From CAVPGP01 sp963704025 (lineage in GTDB: Bacteria; Actinomycetota; Thermoleophilia; Gaiellales; Gaiellaceae), in assembly GCA_963704025.1 (NCBI GenBank), contig CAVPGP010000005.1, positions 496,001 through 560,000 on the forward strand: 64,000 nt of DNA, written 5' to 3'. Position 1 is the first letter of the stretch, and every line of letters begins with the position of its first letter. A program made the position numbers and the translations under genes. This document shows positions 41,797-50,868 of this stretch, piece after piece. The notes beneath the pieces are model-generated. The model was given only the letters and a program-made list of their open reading frames with translations. It searched no databases and had not been told where the DNA came from.

Positions 41797-42783
41797 TCAG
41801 CCACCGGCGCGTGTCTTCTGGAACGGCCCGCCTGCGTTCGGGTGTTGCGCCACGATGTCGGTAAGTGCGACGTTGGCGGCGGTTCGCGGCAGGTACTCGA
41901 ACGCGAGGTAACGAGCGACAATCTTGAACTGCCAGCTGGGTTGACGCGCCTGCACCCCGCGGAAATACACGCCATAGGGTGACTCCGTTTGAACGAGGTC
42001 GTAGGTCTCGGGGTCGACGTATGCATAGCTGGGTTCGCGACAGCTGGGAAGGGGGCAGCGCGACGGGGGGTCGATGCGGATGCGCTCGACTGTGCGGCCG
42101 GCAAGCGTCGTCTGGCCGTCGTGGTGCGCGCGTCCTGCGCTGATCGCCTCTCGCAAATCCCCCGCGGGGTCGTAGGGGGTGTGGTACTGCAGCGACGCGT
42201 AGCTCAGCCAGTCGGGTGGGAAGAACATGAGGGTCGGGCGCTCGGTGAGGTCGCCGCCGATCTCGGCAGGCCTTCCGCGCGAGCAGATCTGCTTGCGCGC
42301 ATCGTCACTCGTCGCAGCCCCATGGCCGACGAGGATGACGACCTGCTCGTCGCTCCTCGCAGGCTCATGGCCGAAGAGGGCGCGGTACTTACGCGGGTAC
42401 GTTTGATCGATCCAGATTTCGCTCGGACGCTCCGTGACCGTGCACGAGAACTGCGTCGACGACCGTGTCTCTTGCCACTTGTAGTGCAGGATGGTCCCGG
42501 CTGACGGCGTCAGTGCTGCCTGCGCTCGTTCGAGGAACCCGGGCGAGCTGGCCCATGGGGCGAGGAAGAGCTCCGTCGCGCCGGCTACCACCAGCGCGGC
42601 TGCGAAGGCGAGCACGCCGTAGCGGCGTCTCGCGAACCAGGGCGCGGAACCCGCTGACGACACCCGTTCGCGCTGAATGGCCGCGACGAGCCTTGCGGCG
42701 GCTCGCCTCCGCACGTCATCGCTCGGGGCTACGGGTCCGCCGCCCAAGTCCCGGAAAAGGTCTAGCTCATCCACTCGAGTCAC
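41797..42783 (-). CDS. Membrane-anchored partner of the ECF sigma factor
   Basis: The 328-residue product has a soluble N-terminal arm (MTRVDELDLFRDLGGGPVAP, DDVRRRAAARLVAAI), one TM helix (YGVLAFAAALVVAGATELFL) and an extracytoplasmic domain with four Cys (CTVTER, QICSRG, RCPLPSCREP) and QTESPYGVYFRG. The layout is that of CU044_5270-type proteins encoded beside ECF sigma genes. It overlaps the sigma gene by 17 bases and probably controls its activity, but no zinc anti-sigma motif is seen. Confidence 0.7.
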   Translation of the reverse strand: MTRVDELDLFRDLGGGPVAPSDDVRRRAAARLVAAIQRERVSSAGSAPWFARRRYGVLAFAAALVVAGATELFLAPWASSPGFLERAQAALTPSAGTILHYKWQETRSSTQFSCTVTERPSEIWIDQTYPRKYRALFGHEPARSDEQVVILVGHGAATSDDARKQICSRGRPAEIGGDLTERPTLMFFPPDWLSYASLQYHTPYDPAGDLREAISAGRAHHDGQTTLAGRTVERIRIDPPSRCPLPSCREPSYAYVDPETYDLVQTESPYGVYFRGVQARQPSWQFKIVARYLAFEYLPRTAANVALTDIVAQHPNAGGPFQKTRAGG

Positions 42784-43354
42784 CTCCCGAAATTGCGATT
42801 TGGGAAACGCCCGTCTCCGCCGTGAGTTCGCGTCGTGCGATCTCGCGAGCTCGGTGCAGCCACGTGCCTACTGTCCCGATCGGGACCTCGAGAGCAAGCG
42901 CGATCTCTTCGTAGCTGAGGTCTGCGAGCGCATAGAGAAGCAGCGCATCCCGTTCCCGTGGGTGCATCTCCGCAAGAGCACATGCCAGCCGTGCGCGGAG
43001 AGCCGACCCATCAACTCGTGCGACCACGTCGTCGTCGTATGCGACCCAGCCGTCGACGCCGCTGCGGTCGTATGCGCGCAACCGCCGTCGTTCGCCCCGC
43101 CAGCGTTGACTGGCGAGGTTCGTCGCGATCCCGTACAGCCACGGGAGGACGCTGCCGCTCGCGCGGCAGCTCGAACGCCTCTCGAACGCGAGCGTGAACG
43201 TCTCCGCCGCGAGCTCCTCGGCGAGATCGCGTCCGACTCGCCGGTGCAGGTACCCGTAGATGGCGTCGAAATGCCGGTCGAAGATCAACTCGAACGCCGT
43301 CGGCTCCTTCAAAGAGCGCGCCAACCAGTGAACGTCCGAGAGAGCTGACTCCAT
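42767..43354 (-). CDS. ECF-type RNA polymerase sigma factor
   Basis: The 195-residue protein has sigma region 2 (FELIFDRHFDAIYGYLHRRV, DLAEELAAETFTLAFERRSS, VLPWLYGIATNLASQRWRGE) and region 4 (MHPRERDALLLYALADLSYE, then EIALALEVPIGTVGTWLHRA). Region 3 is absent, as in ECF factors. ATG 43354 or GTG 43357 may start it. The overlap with its downstream membrane partner shows co-translation. Confidence 0.9.
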   Translation of the reverse strand: MESALSDVHWLARSLKEPTAFELIFDRHFDAIYGYLHRRVGRDLAEELAAETFTLAFERRSSCRASGSVLPWLYGIATNLASQRWRGERRRLRAYDRSGVDGWVAYDDDVVARVDGSALRARLACALAEMHPRERDALLLYALADLSYEEIALALEVPIGTVGTWLHRAREIARRELTAETGVSQIAISGGDSSG

Positions 43355-43844
43355 CACAATGATGTGTCCGAACCGGGGAAACCTCTTTCAGCCTCGAGCG
43401 GCAGTATCTGTCGGATCCGCGGCAGGAACCACACCGGCTCGTGGATCAACGGGTCCTGCGCGCGGCGACAGCGCGAGTAACCGGATCCGGGCGAGGGGAC
43501 AGGTGCAGCGGCCGCGCTGCGCGTCGCAAGAAACGCGGGTCGGCGGCGCCGCCAAATGAGCATCTTCAGGATCGAGCGTTCGCGCGATGTGTGAAGTCTT
43601 TTCTACGAATTCGGGCGAGAACCAGAACGACACGCGAGCGGCACCGGCAACGGTCGGAGGCAAGACCGCCCACGTGGTCGAACGTCCCATCAACGTGAGC
43701 GTGCGTGAGAACGTCGTGCGAACACAAGCGCGGCCAAGCGCGTCCATGCGCGGGTCATGTCTCGTCGTCCAATTGCCGCGGTTTGCGCGGCTTTCGTGCC
43801 TTCGCAGACCCGCGCGTGCCCGCGCTTCCCTCCCCGGAACCGGA
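43355..43844. other. Gene-free 490 bp between the sigma gene and att copy 4
   Basis: Several overlapping frames are open but none has a convincing start, RBS or family pattern. No hairpin or repeat stands out. It presumably contains the sigma gene promoter. Confidence 0.4.
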
Positions 43845-43854
43845 ATGGTAAGGA
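43845..43854 (+). repeat. att copy 4, left half (split by IS copy B)
   Basis: ATGGTAAGGA again, immediately followed by the same IS end as at 29823. Confidence 0.7.
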
Positions 43855-43926
43855 ATGCCATGAAGAAGGGCCTCCCGCGGAGCGATGCTCCGCGCGTCCT
43901 CAAGAGACGAAGGGAGGCCCCACGCA

Positions 43927-44965
43927 ATGTTGTACGCCGGTTTGGATCTCAGTCGCAAGCGTCTCGACTTCCACCTGCTCGACGGTGAGGGTGCGACGGT
44001 CGAGGTTGGCGCGGCGCCGCCGGACGCTGATGGTCTGCGCGGTCTGAGCGAGCGGCTCGGTCGTCACGGCGCTCCGATCCGGGCGGCGATCGAGTCGATG
44101 AACGGTGCGCGCTTCGTGCACGACACGCTCGAGCTCTACGGATGGCAGGTCGAGATCGCCGACGCCCAGAAGGTAAAGGGACTGGCGCCACTCGCCTGCA
44201 AGACCGACCGCATCGACGCCTGGGTGCTGGCCGAGCTCGCCCGCCGCGATCTGGTGCCGGCGATCTGGCTGCCCGATCCGCGTGCGCGCCGAGCGGGAGC
44301 GGGCACGCTGGCGGCTGCACCTGGTGCGGCACCGCTCGAGCTTGAAGCAGCGCGTGCACGCGGTCCTGCTCACCCACGGCAAGCCCTGCCCGGTCTCCGA
44401 TCTGTTCGGCGTGCGCGGCCGCCAGCTGCTCGCCCGGCTCGGCCTGCCGGAGCCGTGGCAGGGCACGATCGAGGCCAGCCTGCGCCTGATCGACGAGCTC
44501 GACCGCGAGATCGGCGAGTGCGAGCGGGAGCTGCGCCGCCTCGGCGCCGACCACCGCTACGTGCCGCTGCTCTGCACCGTGCCCGGGATCAGCTGGGTGC
44601 TCGCCTACACAATCGCCGCCGAACTCGGCGACATCAACCGCTTCCCCAGCCCGCGCAAACTCGCCGGCTATACCGGGCTCTGCCCGCGCGTCTACCAGTC
44701 GGGCGAGCGCGACCTACGCGGCCCGCTCGCCAAACAGGGACCGCGCTACCTGCGCTGAGCGCTCGTCGAAGCAGCCACCCACGCCTGCACCGCCGCGGTC
44801 TACCGCGACCGCTACCAGCAGACCAAAGCCCGCATCGGCAAGCAGCGCGGCGCCAAGGTCGCCCAGATCGACCTCGCTCGTCGACTCGCCGAAGCGATCT
44901 GGCACATGCTCACCCGAGAGCAACCCTTCGCTCCCAAAGGCGCCACCGACCCCCTGGCCGCTTGA
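43927..44965 (+). pseudogene. IS110-family transposase, broken copy
   Basis: From ATG 43927 the product follows copy A closely through LARRDLVPAIWLPDP. A 2-base deletion near 44282 (relative to copy A) then shifts the frame. The correct frame continues (RAERERARWRLHLVRHRSSL, CTVPGISWVLAYTIAAELGD), but TGG has become TGA at 44756-44758 inside the Tnp20 domain (GPRYLR-stop). Both lesions should inactivate it; the last 68 codons remain readable to 44965. Confidence 0.85.
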
Positions 44966-45118
44966 CGGTCCTTAAGGAGATGCGCCACCGGAGCGAACTC
45001 CAATCAGCCTTGTCCTCTTACTAGGAGGCGATAGAGAGATTAGCACCGCTCACCACCCACAACCGCCACCAGCACCGCCCTGACTGGGCGATGCACGAAC
45101 ACAACAAACTTGACGCAC
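44941..45118 (+). ncRNA. Putative bridge RNA region of IS copy B
   Basis: Inference from homology with copy A. The guide-like CGACCCCCT and TAAGGAG, and the ATAGAGAG segment, are unchanged, while the loop of the internal CCTC/GGAGG hairpin and the distal 60 bases have diverged. Conservation of exactly the guide-like parts in a copy with a dead transposase supports a noncoding role. Confidence 0.45.
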
Positions 45119-45134
45119 GGCCCTTCTTCATAGA

Positions 45135-45169
45135 GAGGGGGTCGACGGTTCGAGTCCGTCAGAGGGCTT
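45135..45169 (+). repeat. att copy 4, right half
   Basis: These 35 bases are identical to the tRNA-Thr copy from GAGGGGGTCGAC to GGGCTT. It is the last clear att; backbone or older integrated DNA follows. Confidence 0.85.
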
Positions 45170-45173
45170 GCCT

Positions 45174-45389
45174 AAAAGCCCTGCAAATAGGCAACTAGAG
45201 TTGCCTGCGATGGCGAGATTAGGACACTTCGCAGGTACGAGACGGGTACATTTTGGGAACTGGCGGGCACTCGCGGGCACGCGCGACGTCTCGCGACGAG
45301 GTCTGGAACGTGCTCGAGAGACAGGATCGCGACCGCTCACTCGAAAAGCTCCTGCAAATAGGCGATCGGCGTTGCCCGCGCTGGCGCGA
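45174..45389 (+). repeat. Pair of diverged 45-base direct repeats after att copy 4
   Basis: 45174-45218 and 45344-45389 both read AAAAGC-CCTGCAAATAGGC and then a TTGCC-GCG-TGGCG stretch, with roughly three quarters identity by eye. The first contains a perfect palindrome GGCAACTAGAGTTGCC. They look like footprints of further integrations downstream of the tRNA locus. Confidence 0.45.
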
Positions 45390-45442
45390 CGCTGACTCCC
45401 TCCTTCGCTAAGAGGAGGTCAACTCGTCGACTAGGGCCTGAC

Positions 45443-45487
45443 CACCCGTAACGGGGAGGGTCGGCGGGTCAATCCACCAGAGGGCTT
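45443..45487 (+). repeat. Degenerate tRNA-Thr-like 3' half
   Basis: The segment aligns with the anticodon-to-acceptor half of tRNA-Thr: a CCGTAAC stretch in place of the anticodon loop, then GGAGGGTCGGCGG and CCACCAGAGGGCTTG. The 5' half is missing and the T33 position is not T. It may be an old att derived from this or another Thr tRNA. Confidence 0.35.
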
Positions 45488-45593
45488 GACGCAGGGGATT
45501 TATCCGGCGCTGCCGTTGCCCGGATAGGCGACGCGAGGTCTCACCGAGGCGGATACGGACGTGACCCGCTGACTGATTTGCAGGCGATTTCTC
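45488..45593. other. Short gene-free spacer
   Basis: Nothing is seen except the 3' flank of the YbhN-like gene. Confidence 0.3.
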
Positions 45594-46757
45594 TCAGCCC
45601 GGTCGCGAACGGCCGCGGCCAGAGAGCCGGGACGCTTCTGTTGCTGGCTTCGTGACGGCCGTCTCGCCCGGCTTCCGCCCGACCACCGACGCCCCCGCGG
45701 CGACGAGCCCGAGGAGGACCGTCGGCACGACCGTCAGAACGCGGTAGATCATCGTCCCCGCGACCGCCTCGGCGTTGCTCGCACCGAAGGCGACCAGCAC
45801 ACCGGTGAGACCGAGCTCGACGAAGCCCACGCCGCCGGGCGTGATCGGGATTGCGCCGAGGATGCGCGCCAGCGTCCACGCCGCGAAGGCCTCGACAATC
45901 GTCACCTCGGTGTGCGTGACGCCGACGGCGCGCAGTGAGACGACCAGGACGACGAAGACCGTCAGGTGCCCGGCGAGCGTCGCGGCGGTGAGAAAGGGCC
46001 AGCGCCGGCGAATGAGCTCGATCGACTCATCGCGAAAGTGGACGAAGGACGCGCCGTTCCACTTGACCGGGGCCTTGTGGAGGAGGCGCCCAGCCGCGCT
46101 GACAAGACGTGCGGCGCGGTCGCCGACCCGGTTTGCAAGCCGCTCGCTCGAGAGGGCGATAGCGAACCCCGCGACGATCACCGCGAAGACGGCGAGGCCG
46201 ACGAGCGCCGCGATCTCCAACGTGCGGTTTCGGGCCCCCTGCGCCGCAAGGCCCGCGACGGCGAGTATCGGGAAGCCGAGGATCACCGACTGGTTCCAGA
46301 CGCTCATGACGACGACGGCGAGCCCGACGGGGCGGCCGCTGAAGCCGCGCGCGCGCAGCATCGCGACCGTCGTCGCCACGCCAGCCGCGGCGCCGCCCGG
46401 AGCGATCACGGAGAGCGCCGTCGACGCGAGCGTGACGCGCGACGCGTGGAAGTAGGAGAGCCCGGGGAGCGCGGCCATGAGCGGCGGCCCGTAGGTGGCC
46501 AGGTTGAGGAGCGTCGCGAGCCCAAGCACGACGAGCCACTGCCACGACAGCTTGCGGATCTCGTCCCAGACCTTTCCGTAGTCCGCGATGCGCGGTAGTG
46601 CGAACGCGAACACCGCGGCGATGACAGCGACGGAGACAAGGGTGCCGACGATCCGCGCGCGTCCCGTGCGACGCTTCCGGCGCGCCTCGTCGAGCTCGGC
46701 GCGGACGAGCTCGTCTTCGGGAGAGGAGACGCTCGTATCGATCTCGCTCAAGGACAC
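45594..46757 (-). CDS. YbhN/LPG-synthase-TM family membrane protein (intact copy)
   Basis: The 387-residue protein has seven to eight TM segments and the family motifs AATLAGHLTVFVVLVVSLRA and LGAIPITPGGVGFVELGLTG (the ITPGG-G hallmark of the flippase-like domain of lysyl-phosphatidylglycerol synthases). The N-terminal 35 residues are charged and cytoplasmic. Such proteins may move lipids or lipid-linked molecules across the membrane. GTG 46757 is used. Two damaged relatives lie at 46959-47903 and 52514-53519. Confidence 0.85.
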   Translation of the reverse strand: MSLSEIDTSVSSPEDELVRAELDEARRKRRTGRARIVGTLVSVAVIAAVFAFALPRIADYGKVWDEIRKLSWQWLVVLGLATLLNLATYGPPLMAALPGLSYFHASRVTLASTALSVIAPGGAAAGVATTVAMLRARGFSGRPVGLAVVVMSVWNQSVILGFPILAVAGLAAQGARNRTLEIAALVGLAVFAVIVAGFAIALSSERLANRVGDRAARLVSAAGRLLHKAPVKWNGASFVHFRDESIELIRRRWPFLTAATLAGHLTVFVVLVVSLRAVGVTHTEVTIVEAFAAWTLARILGAIPITPGGVGFVELGLTGVLVAFGASNAEAVAGTMIYRVLTVVPTVLLGLVAAGASVVGRKPGETAVTKPATEASRLSGRGRSRPG

Positions 46758-46958
46758 AGACCGGTATCTCCCTTCGTTAGGCCGGGTGCTTCCGGCCGCC
46801 GGGCCGTGGCCGGCACCCGCCTGAGCTCACCCTGGAGGGATCCTTAGGCCGCGGGCTCGTGCCAGAGCTTGGGCCTGAAGCCGGCGACGAGATTGACCCT
46901 TCCCATCGTCGTCCTCGGCTCGCACAGCGACGCGATCCCGGTCTTGGCAGCGACTCGT
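46758..46958. other. Gene-free 200 bp
   Basis: No ORF or structured repeat is supported. The three-part CTGCCR motif seen before other genes of this island is absent here. Confidence 0.3.
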
Positions 46959-47903
46959 TCAAGTGGAGCCTTGCTCCTGCGCCTGCTTCCGGCGTGTCCT
47001 CGAGAGCAGCTGACTGGTTTGTGCGTAGCCGAAGCCCCAGAGCATGAGCGCGACGCCGAGAACAACGTTCCACATCATCAGAACCGAGTCTTGCGTGACC
47101 GAAAATGCGGCGACATTCTCGGTCGGAGCGTGTCTGCCGAGCGTGGCAACGTCGAGCGCCTGCGTCTGCCCAACCCCACCCGGGGTGATCGCGAAGAGCC
47201 CGGAGAGCATGTGCGAAGAGGCAACCAGCGCGACGGTGTACGCGGTCACGGGGATGTCGAAGGCGGCCATGAAGACGACGTTGACGCCGATGCGGCAGCA
47301 GTACGAGGCGCCGGACGGAAGCGCCACCTACCTCGAGTAGCGACGCCAGTCGCTGAAGATGGCAAGACCCTGCTTCCCCCTGCGCCATTGCTCGCGGAGC
47401 CACGGCTTCAACCGCGGCCAAAGAACGATGAGGATCACGATCGCCGCGACAACGACTGCTGGAATCAGGACGGGGTGCGCCGCAAAGAGGCCGCCGGTCT
47501 CGTCCGAGGGCGAGCCCTTCGAGACCACGCGCGGGAGGAGTACCGCCACGCCAATCAGCATCATTACGCTCACCGCCGTGAAGAAGAGCGCCTGGGCGGC
47601 CGTGGCTGCAGCGAGGCCCGCGACCGACGATCCGGGGATGCTCGTCCGGAAGATGCCGATCATGGCAACGGTCCCCGCCTGCGCCGGCGCCACCGGGTTG
47701 ATCGCCGTCCCTCCCTGCGATGCCGCCAATGCCCTCTTGAACGAAAGGCCACTTCGCGGGTACGCCACGCGCAGGATGTTGCGCCAGCTCAGTCCGATGA
47801 AGGCCGACTCGGCCGTCTTCAGCGCAAGAGCGAGCGCGAGCCAGTAAACGGAAACGTCCACGATCCGCTCGACGACGCCGACGACCCAGTCCCCACAGCT
47901 CAC
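46959..47903 (-). pseudogene. YbhN-family protein, nonsense-interrupted
   Basis: One frame carries the N-terminal part (WRNILRVAYPRSGLSFKRAL, NPVAPAQAGTVAMIGIFRTS) to FSDWRRYSR, then a TAG at 47328-47330, then continues without a shift (VALPSGASYCCRIGVNVVFM, FAITPGGVGQTQALDVATLG) to 46959. The paralogue at 52.5 kb has RRYVREVALP at this point, so a Glu codon became TAG. The N-terminus begins at GTG 47903; the true start may lie further upstream in another frame. Confidence 0.75.
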
Positions 47904-47933
47904 CGAGAACGTTGCCGCTGACGATCACCGCGC

Positions 47934-48002
47934 TCAGGACCGGCGGCCGTCGAGTTCCCCGCCCTCCGTGAACCGAACGATCACCACGTTTTCCTCAGCC
48001 AT
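47934..48002 (-). pseudogene. Remnant of a DUF1269-like stress protein
   Basis: A 22-codon frame MAEENVVIVRFTEGGELDGR has a start and RBS context (GAAGGGAG upstream) but stops at once. The first residues resemble the N-terminus of DUF1269 proteins, which are about 150 residues. It sits 52 bases below operator copy A, so the promoter probably once drove a full gene. Confidence 0.4.
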
Positions 48003-48053
48003 CGCTACTCCCTTCGTTCGAAAGCTCTGACGACCGCACCCTGTCGCGCGCCG

Positions 48054-48091
48054 CTGCCAGACCGATGCCAGGTTGGACCTTGCCGCTGCCA
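48054..48091 (-). promoter_or_regulatory. Three-part CTGCCR operator, copy A
   Basis: CTGCCA starts at 48054 and 48086, with ATGCCA at 48065: spacings 11 and 21. It lies upstream of the minus-strand DUF1269/YbhN unit, reading antisense to it, 51 bases from the start codon. Confidence 0.65.
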
Positions 48092-48241
48092 CAGCGGCCG
48101 CTCAGACGAGGGAACACCGCGGGAACGTCAGCCGGGAACACGTGGGGGCGATCGATTGCGTCGAGCTCTAGGTCGTTTCCGCTGCCGGCCGCCGGCCCCA
48201 GGCGGTCGGGGCGACCCACCGTGCGGGCGGGCGGATGTGGC
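48092..48241. other. Spacer before the GH15 relic
   Basis: No gene is seen. A GCCGGCCGCCG-type GC run is present; its role is unclear. Confidence 0.3.
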
Positions 48242-49860
48242 CTACTGGCGTGCTTCCCTGATCGCGTAGATGGCGTGCAACAGTCCGATGTGCGAGAACG
48301 CCTGCGGGAAGTTGCCCAACAGGCGCTTGCTCTGGGGGTTGTACTCCTCGCTGAAGAGGCCGACATCGTTTCGCAGCGCCGTGAGCTGCTCGAGGTTGCG
48401 CTCGCTTTCTTCCACGCGCCCGGCCATCGCCAGCGCACTCACCAGCCAGAAGCAGCAGATGAGAAATGCCCCTTCACCGCCGGCAAGCCCGTCCACGCCG
48501 TCCTCCGTCGAGTAGCGCCAGACGAACGGCCCCTCGCAGATCTCCTGCTGGATCGCGTCGATCGTGCCCAGGACGCGCGGGTCGTCCGCCGGCAGAAAGC
48601 CGGAGATCGGGATGAGCAGCAGGCTCGCATCCAGGCCGTTCCCGCCGTAGTACTGGACGAACGTGTTGCGCTCGGCGTCGTAGCCTTTGGCCAGGACATC
48701 GGCATGGATCTCGTCGCGAGCCGCTCGCCAGCGCTCGAGGGGCACATCCTCCCCTGTCGCCTCGGAGAACTTGATCGCGCGATCGATCGCGGTCCAGGCG
48801 GAGACCTTGGAGTAGGTGAAGTGCTGCCGCTTGCCGCGGATCTCCCAGATCCCCTCGTCCGGCTCGCGCCACATGCGCTCGACGCGCTCGATCGCGTCGC
48901 CGACCCTGATTCCCGGCGAGCGCGTCGGGTCTCGCCGGGGCAGTCCGAGCTCGAATGCGCGGTAGAGCACCGCCAGCACTTCGCCGAAGATGTCGAGCTG
49001 GAACTGCTCGCTCGCAGCATTGCCGATGCGTACCGGCTTCGAGCCTTCGTAGCCCGACAGCCAGGACAGCTCGAGCTCGGTCAGCCTGTGCTCGCCGCCG
49101 ATGCCGTACATGAGCTGCAACTGGCCCGGATCGCCCGCGATCGCCCGTAGGAGCCAGTCCTGCCAGGCGACGGCCTCATCCATGTAACCGCTCTGCACCA
49201 GCGGCGCCAGCGTGAATGAGCCGTCGCGCATCCAGCAGAAGCGGTAGTCCCAGTTTCGCTCTCCCCCGATTTCTTCCGGCAGCGACGTTGTCAGCGCGGC
49301 GACGATGGCGCCCGTTGGCGCGTACGTCAGCGCCTTCAGCGTGATGAGCGATCTCAGCACGTCCTCCGCGTGCGGGCCTCGTATGTGCAGCGGCCCGACC
49401 ACTCCCGCCACCACGACTCCGTCCGCGCCGTCATGTTGAACGGGTCGATCGGCTCGGGACGCGGGACGTGCGAGGGATACCAGGCGAGGTGAAACGGGAC
49501 GCGTTCGCCTTCCGCGACCGTGAACGCCGCCGATGCCGCGCCGCCCTCCACGCTTATCTCCACGGGCGTACGCATGCAGACCGCGTCCGGACCGACCACG
49601 GCGAAGATGCCCTGGTCGATCCGGCCGGTCGCCGGGATGAGGCGGCCGTAGTCGAATCTCGGCCTGACCTGCATGTGCATGGCTACCCGGCCTCGCCAGA
49701 ACGTAGGCACCCGAAACTCGACGATGGAGCGGGCCGAATCGAGCTTCCACCGGCGCGGCGCCGTTGTTCGGGTCCCGTCACTCCCAGCAGGCCGCACATC
49801 TCGAGCATCAACCCCGCCGCGCCGAGCTGCCGGCAGCTTTTCGAACGTGGTCTTCGGCAT
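48242..49860 (-). pseudogene. GH15 glucoamylase/trehalase-like gene with a YceI-like 5' end
   Basis: The 3' two thirds encode the (alpha/alpha)6 barrel of GH15: WDYRFCWMRDGSFTLAPLVQ, QFQLDIFGEVLAVLYRAFEL, DEGIWEIRGKRQHFTYSKVS and the C-terminal QAFSHIGLLHAIYAIREAR. A frameshift near 49390 separates it from the middle (VRPRFDYGRLIPATGRIDQG, HLAWYPSHVPRPEP). Before that, the frame from ATG 49860 reads KLDSARSIVEFRVPTFW, the opening of a YceI-like lipocalin domain. The GH15 N-terminal beta domain is thus mostly replaced, making this a chimeric, frame-broken relic. Confidence 0.7.
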
Positions 49861-49912
49861 CGTCCTGCTCTCCTTCCGTCTCTTGGTTCCGAAGGGAGCG
49901 CCTCGGAGGTCA

Positions 49913-49951
49913 CTGCCAAATCGCTGCCGTCGGGCGCGGCGCTTGCTGCCG
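49913..49951 (-). promoter_or_regulatory. Three-part CTGCCR operator, copy B
   Basis: CTGCCA at 49913, CTGCCG at 49924 and CTGCCG at 49946: spacings 11 and 22, one base off the other copies. It reads antisense to the minus-strand gene starting at 49860, 52 bases away. Confidence 0.5.
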
Positions 49952-49965
49952 CGGCACGACATGCG

Positions 49966-50003
49966 TGGCAGTAGCGGCGGCACCCGCGGCAGCAGCCTGG
50001 CAG
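49966..50003 (+). promoter_or_regulatory. Three-part CTGCCR operator, copy C
   Basis: On the plus strand TGGCAG (49966), CGGCAG (49987), TGGCAG (49998): the mirror arrangement, spacings 21 and 11, facing the PRC-barrel gene that starts at 50125. Confidence 0.65.
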
Positions 50004-50124
50004 CGGCTTTCGACACGGTCTGCCTGGATCGAAACCCACGACGGAGGAGCGTGATGATCGCGCCTGTACTCAAGGGAGAGATCGAGGGAGTCCGCACGAA
50101 CCTCGAGACGAGGTTCTGCGGCGG

Positions 50125-50868
50125 ATGAGACTCGAGATCGGTGGCCGCGTCGACTGCAGCGACGGCACGTTCGGCGAGCTCGCGGACGTCGTGATCGATC
50201 CAACGACGAAGCGGCTCACGCACCTGGTCGTCAAGGCCGAGGGGCAGCCCTGGGTCGAACGACTCGTCCCCATCGAGCTTGCCGACCGCGGTGACGGGAC
50301 GCGTCGAGTGGTCACCCTGCGGGCGACGGCGAAGGAGGTCGGCAGGCTTCCCCCGGTGCAGGAGGTGGCCTACGTGCAGCTGGGCGGCTTCCAGCTCGAC
50401 GATCCCGACTGGGACGTCGGCATCAAGGAGGTATACGCGCTCCCGTACTACCCCGCGTACGACGTCGAGCCCGGGCCACTCGACGTCTCCATCATGTACG
50501 ACCGCATCCCGAAGGGCGGCGTCGAGATACGCCGCGCCAGCGATGTGTACTCCGCCGAGCGACACCACCTCGGACATGTGGACGGCCTAATCGTCGACCG
50601 CGACGAGCACATCACGCACCTCGTGCTCCAGCGCGGGCACCTCTGGGGCCGGCGCGAGGTCACGATTCCAATCGGCGCTGTCGCGAAGGTCGAGACCGAC
50701 GATGTGACGTTGAGCCTGACGAAGGACCAGGTCGGCTCGCTTCCCGAGGTGGCCGTTCGGCGCTGGCCGACGTCGAGTGGTAAGGCGCGCGACGCCGCCG
50801 CCGGACGGGAGCAGCCCGTCCAGATACGACGTGCAGGAACCACAACAGAGGAGGCCCACGATGAGTGA
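50125..50868 (+). CDS. PRC-barrel domain protein
   Basis: The 247-residue product contains two PRC-barrel-like beta modules: residues 1-60 (IGGRVDCSDGTFGELADVVI, RLTHLVVKAEGQPWVERLVP) and 130-195 (VYSAERHHLGHVDGLIVDRD, ITHLVLQRGHLWGRREVTIP). Between them is a Tyr-rich linker (VYALPYYPAYDVEPGPLDVS). PRC barrels bind RNA, protein or photosynthetic complexes; in stress islands like this their role is unknown. It overlaps the next gene by 8 bases and heads a three-gene operon with operator copy C. Confidence 0.8.
   Translation: MRLEIGGRVDCSDGTFGELADVVIDPTTKRLTHLVVKAEGQPWVERLVPIELADRGDGTRRVVTLRATAKEVGRLPPVQEVAYVQLGGFQLDDPDWDVGIKEVYALPYYPAYDVEPGPLDVSIMYDRIPKGGVEIRRASDVYSAERHHLGHVDGLIVDRDEHITHLVLQRGHLWGRREVTIPIGAVAKVETDDVTLSLTKDQVGSLPEVAVRRWPTSSGKARDAAAGREQPVQIRRAGTTTEEAHDE

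Larger units (their letters stand above)
43855..45134 (+). mobile_element. IS110-family (IS1111-type) insertion sequence, copy B
   Basis: This 1280-base relative of copy A has the same 13-bp subterminal inverted repeats (43860-43872 and 45119-45131) and the same junctions: ATGGTAAGGA on the left, GAGGGGGTCGAC on the right. The transposase is broken, but both ends and the 3' noncoding part are well kept. Confidence 0.85.
37411..45169. mobile_element. Segment 3 bounded by att copies 3 and 4
   Basis: It is flanked by tRNA-Thr-derived repeats but carries no integrase. It holds a truncated universal stress gene cut at att 3, a five-gene DUF58/MoxR/DUF4129 block, an ECF sigma factor with partner, and IS copy B. 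It could be an island that lost its integrase or DNA trapped between two integrations. Confidence 0.5.

Noticed and set aside
43587..43988. 133-codon plus-strand frame crossing att copy 4 into the IS
   Set aside because: It spans an insertion junction, has no RBS or family pattern and overlaps the IS end; treated as chance.
25923..45169. CRISPR array formed by the repeated 36-base sequence
   Set aside because: The repeats are kilobases apart and derive from tRNA-Thr; there are no regular spacers or cas genes.
45128..45340. 70-codon minus-strand frame over att copy 4
   Set aside because: Its C-terminal residues (DGLEPSTPSL) are just the translated tRNA 3' end, a common artefact.
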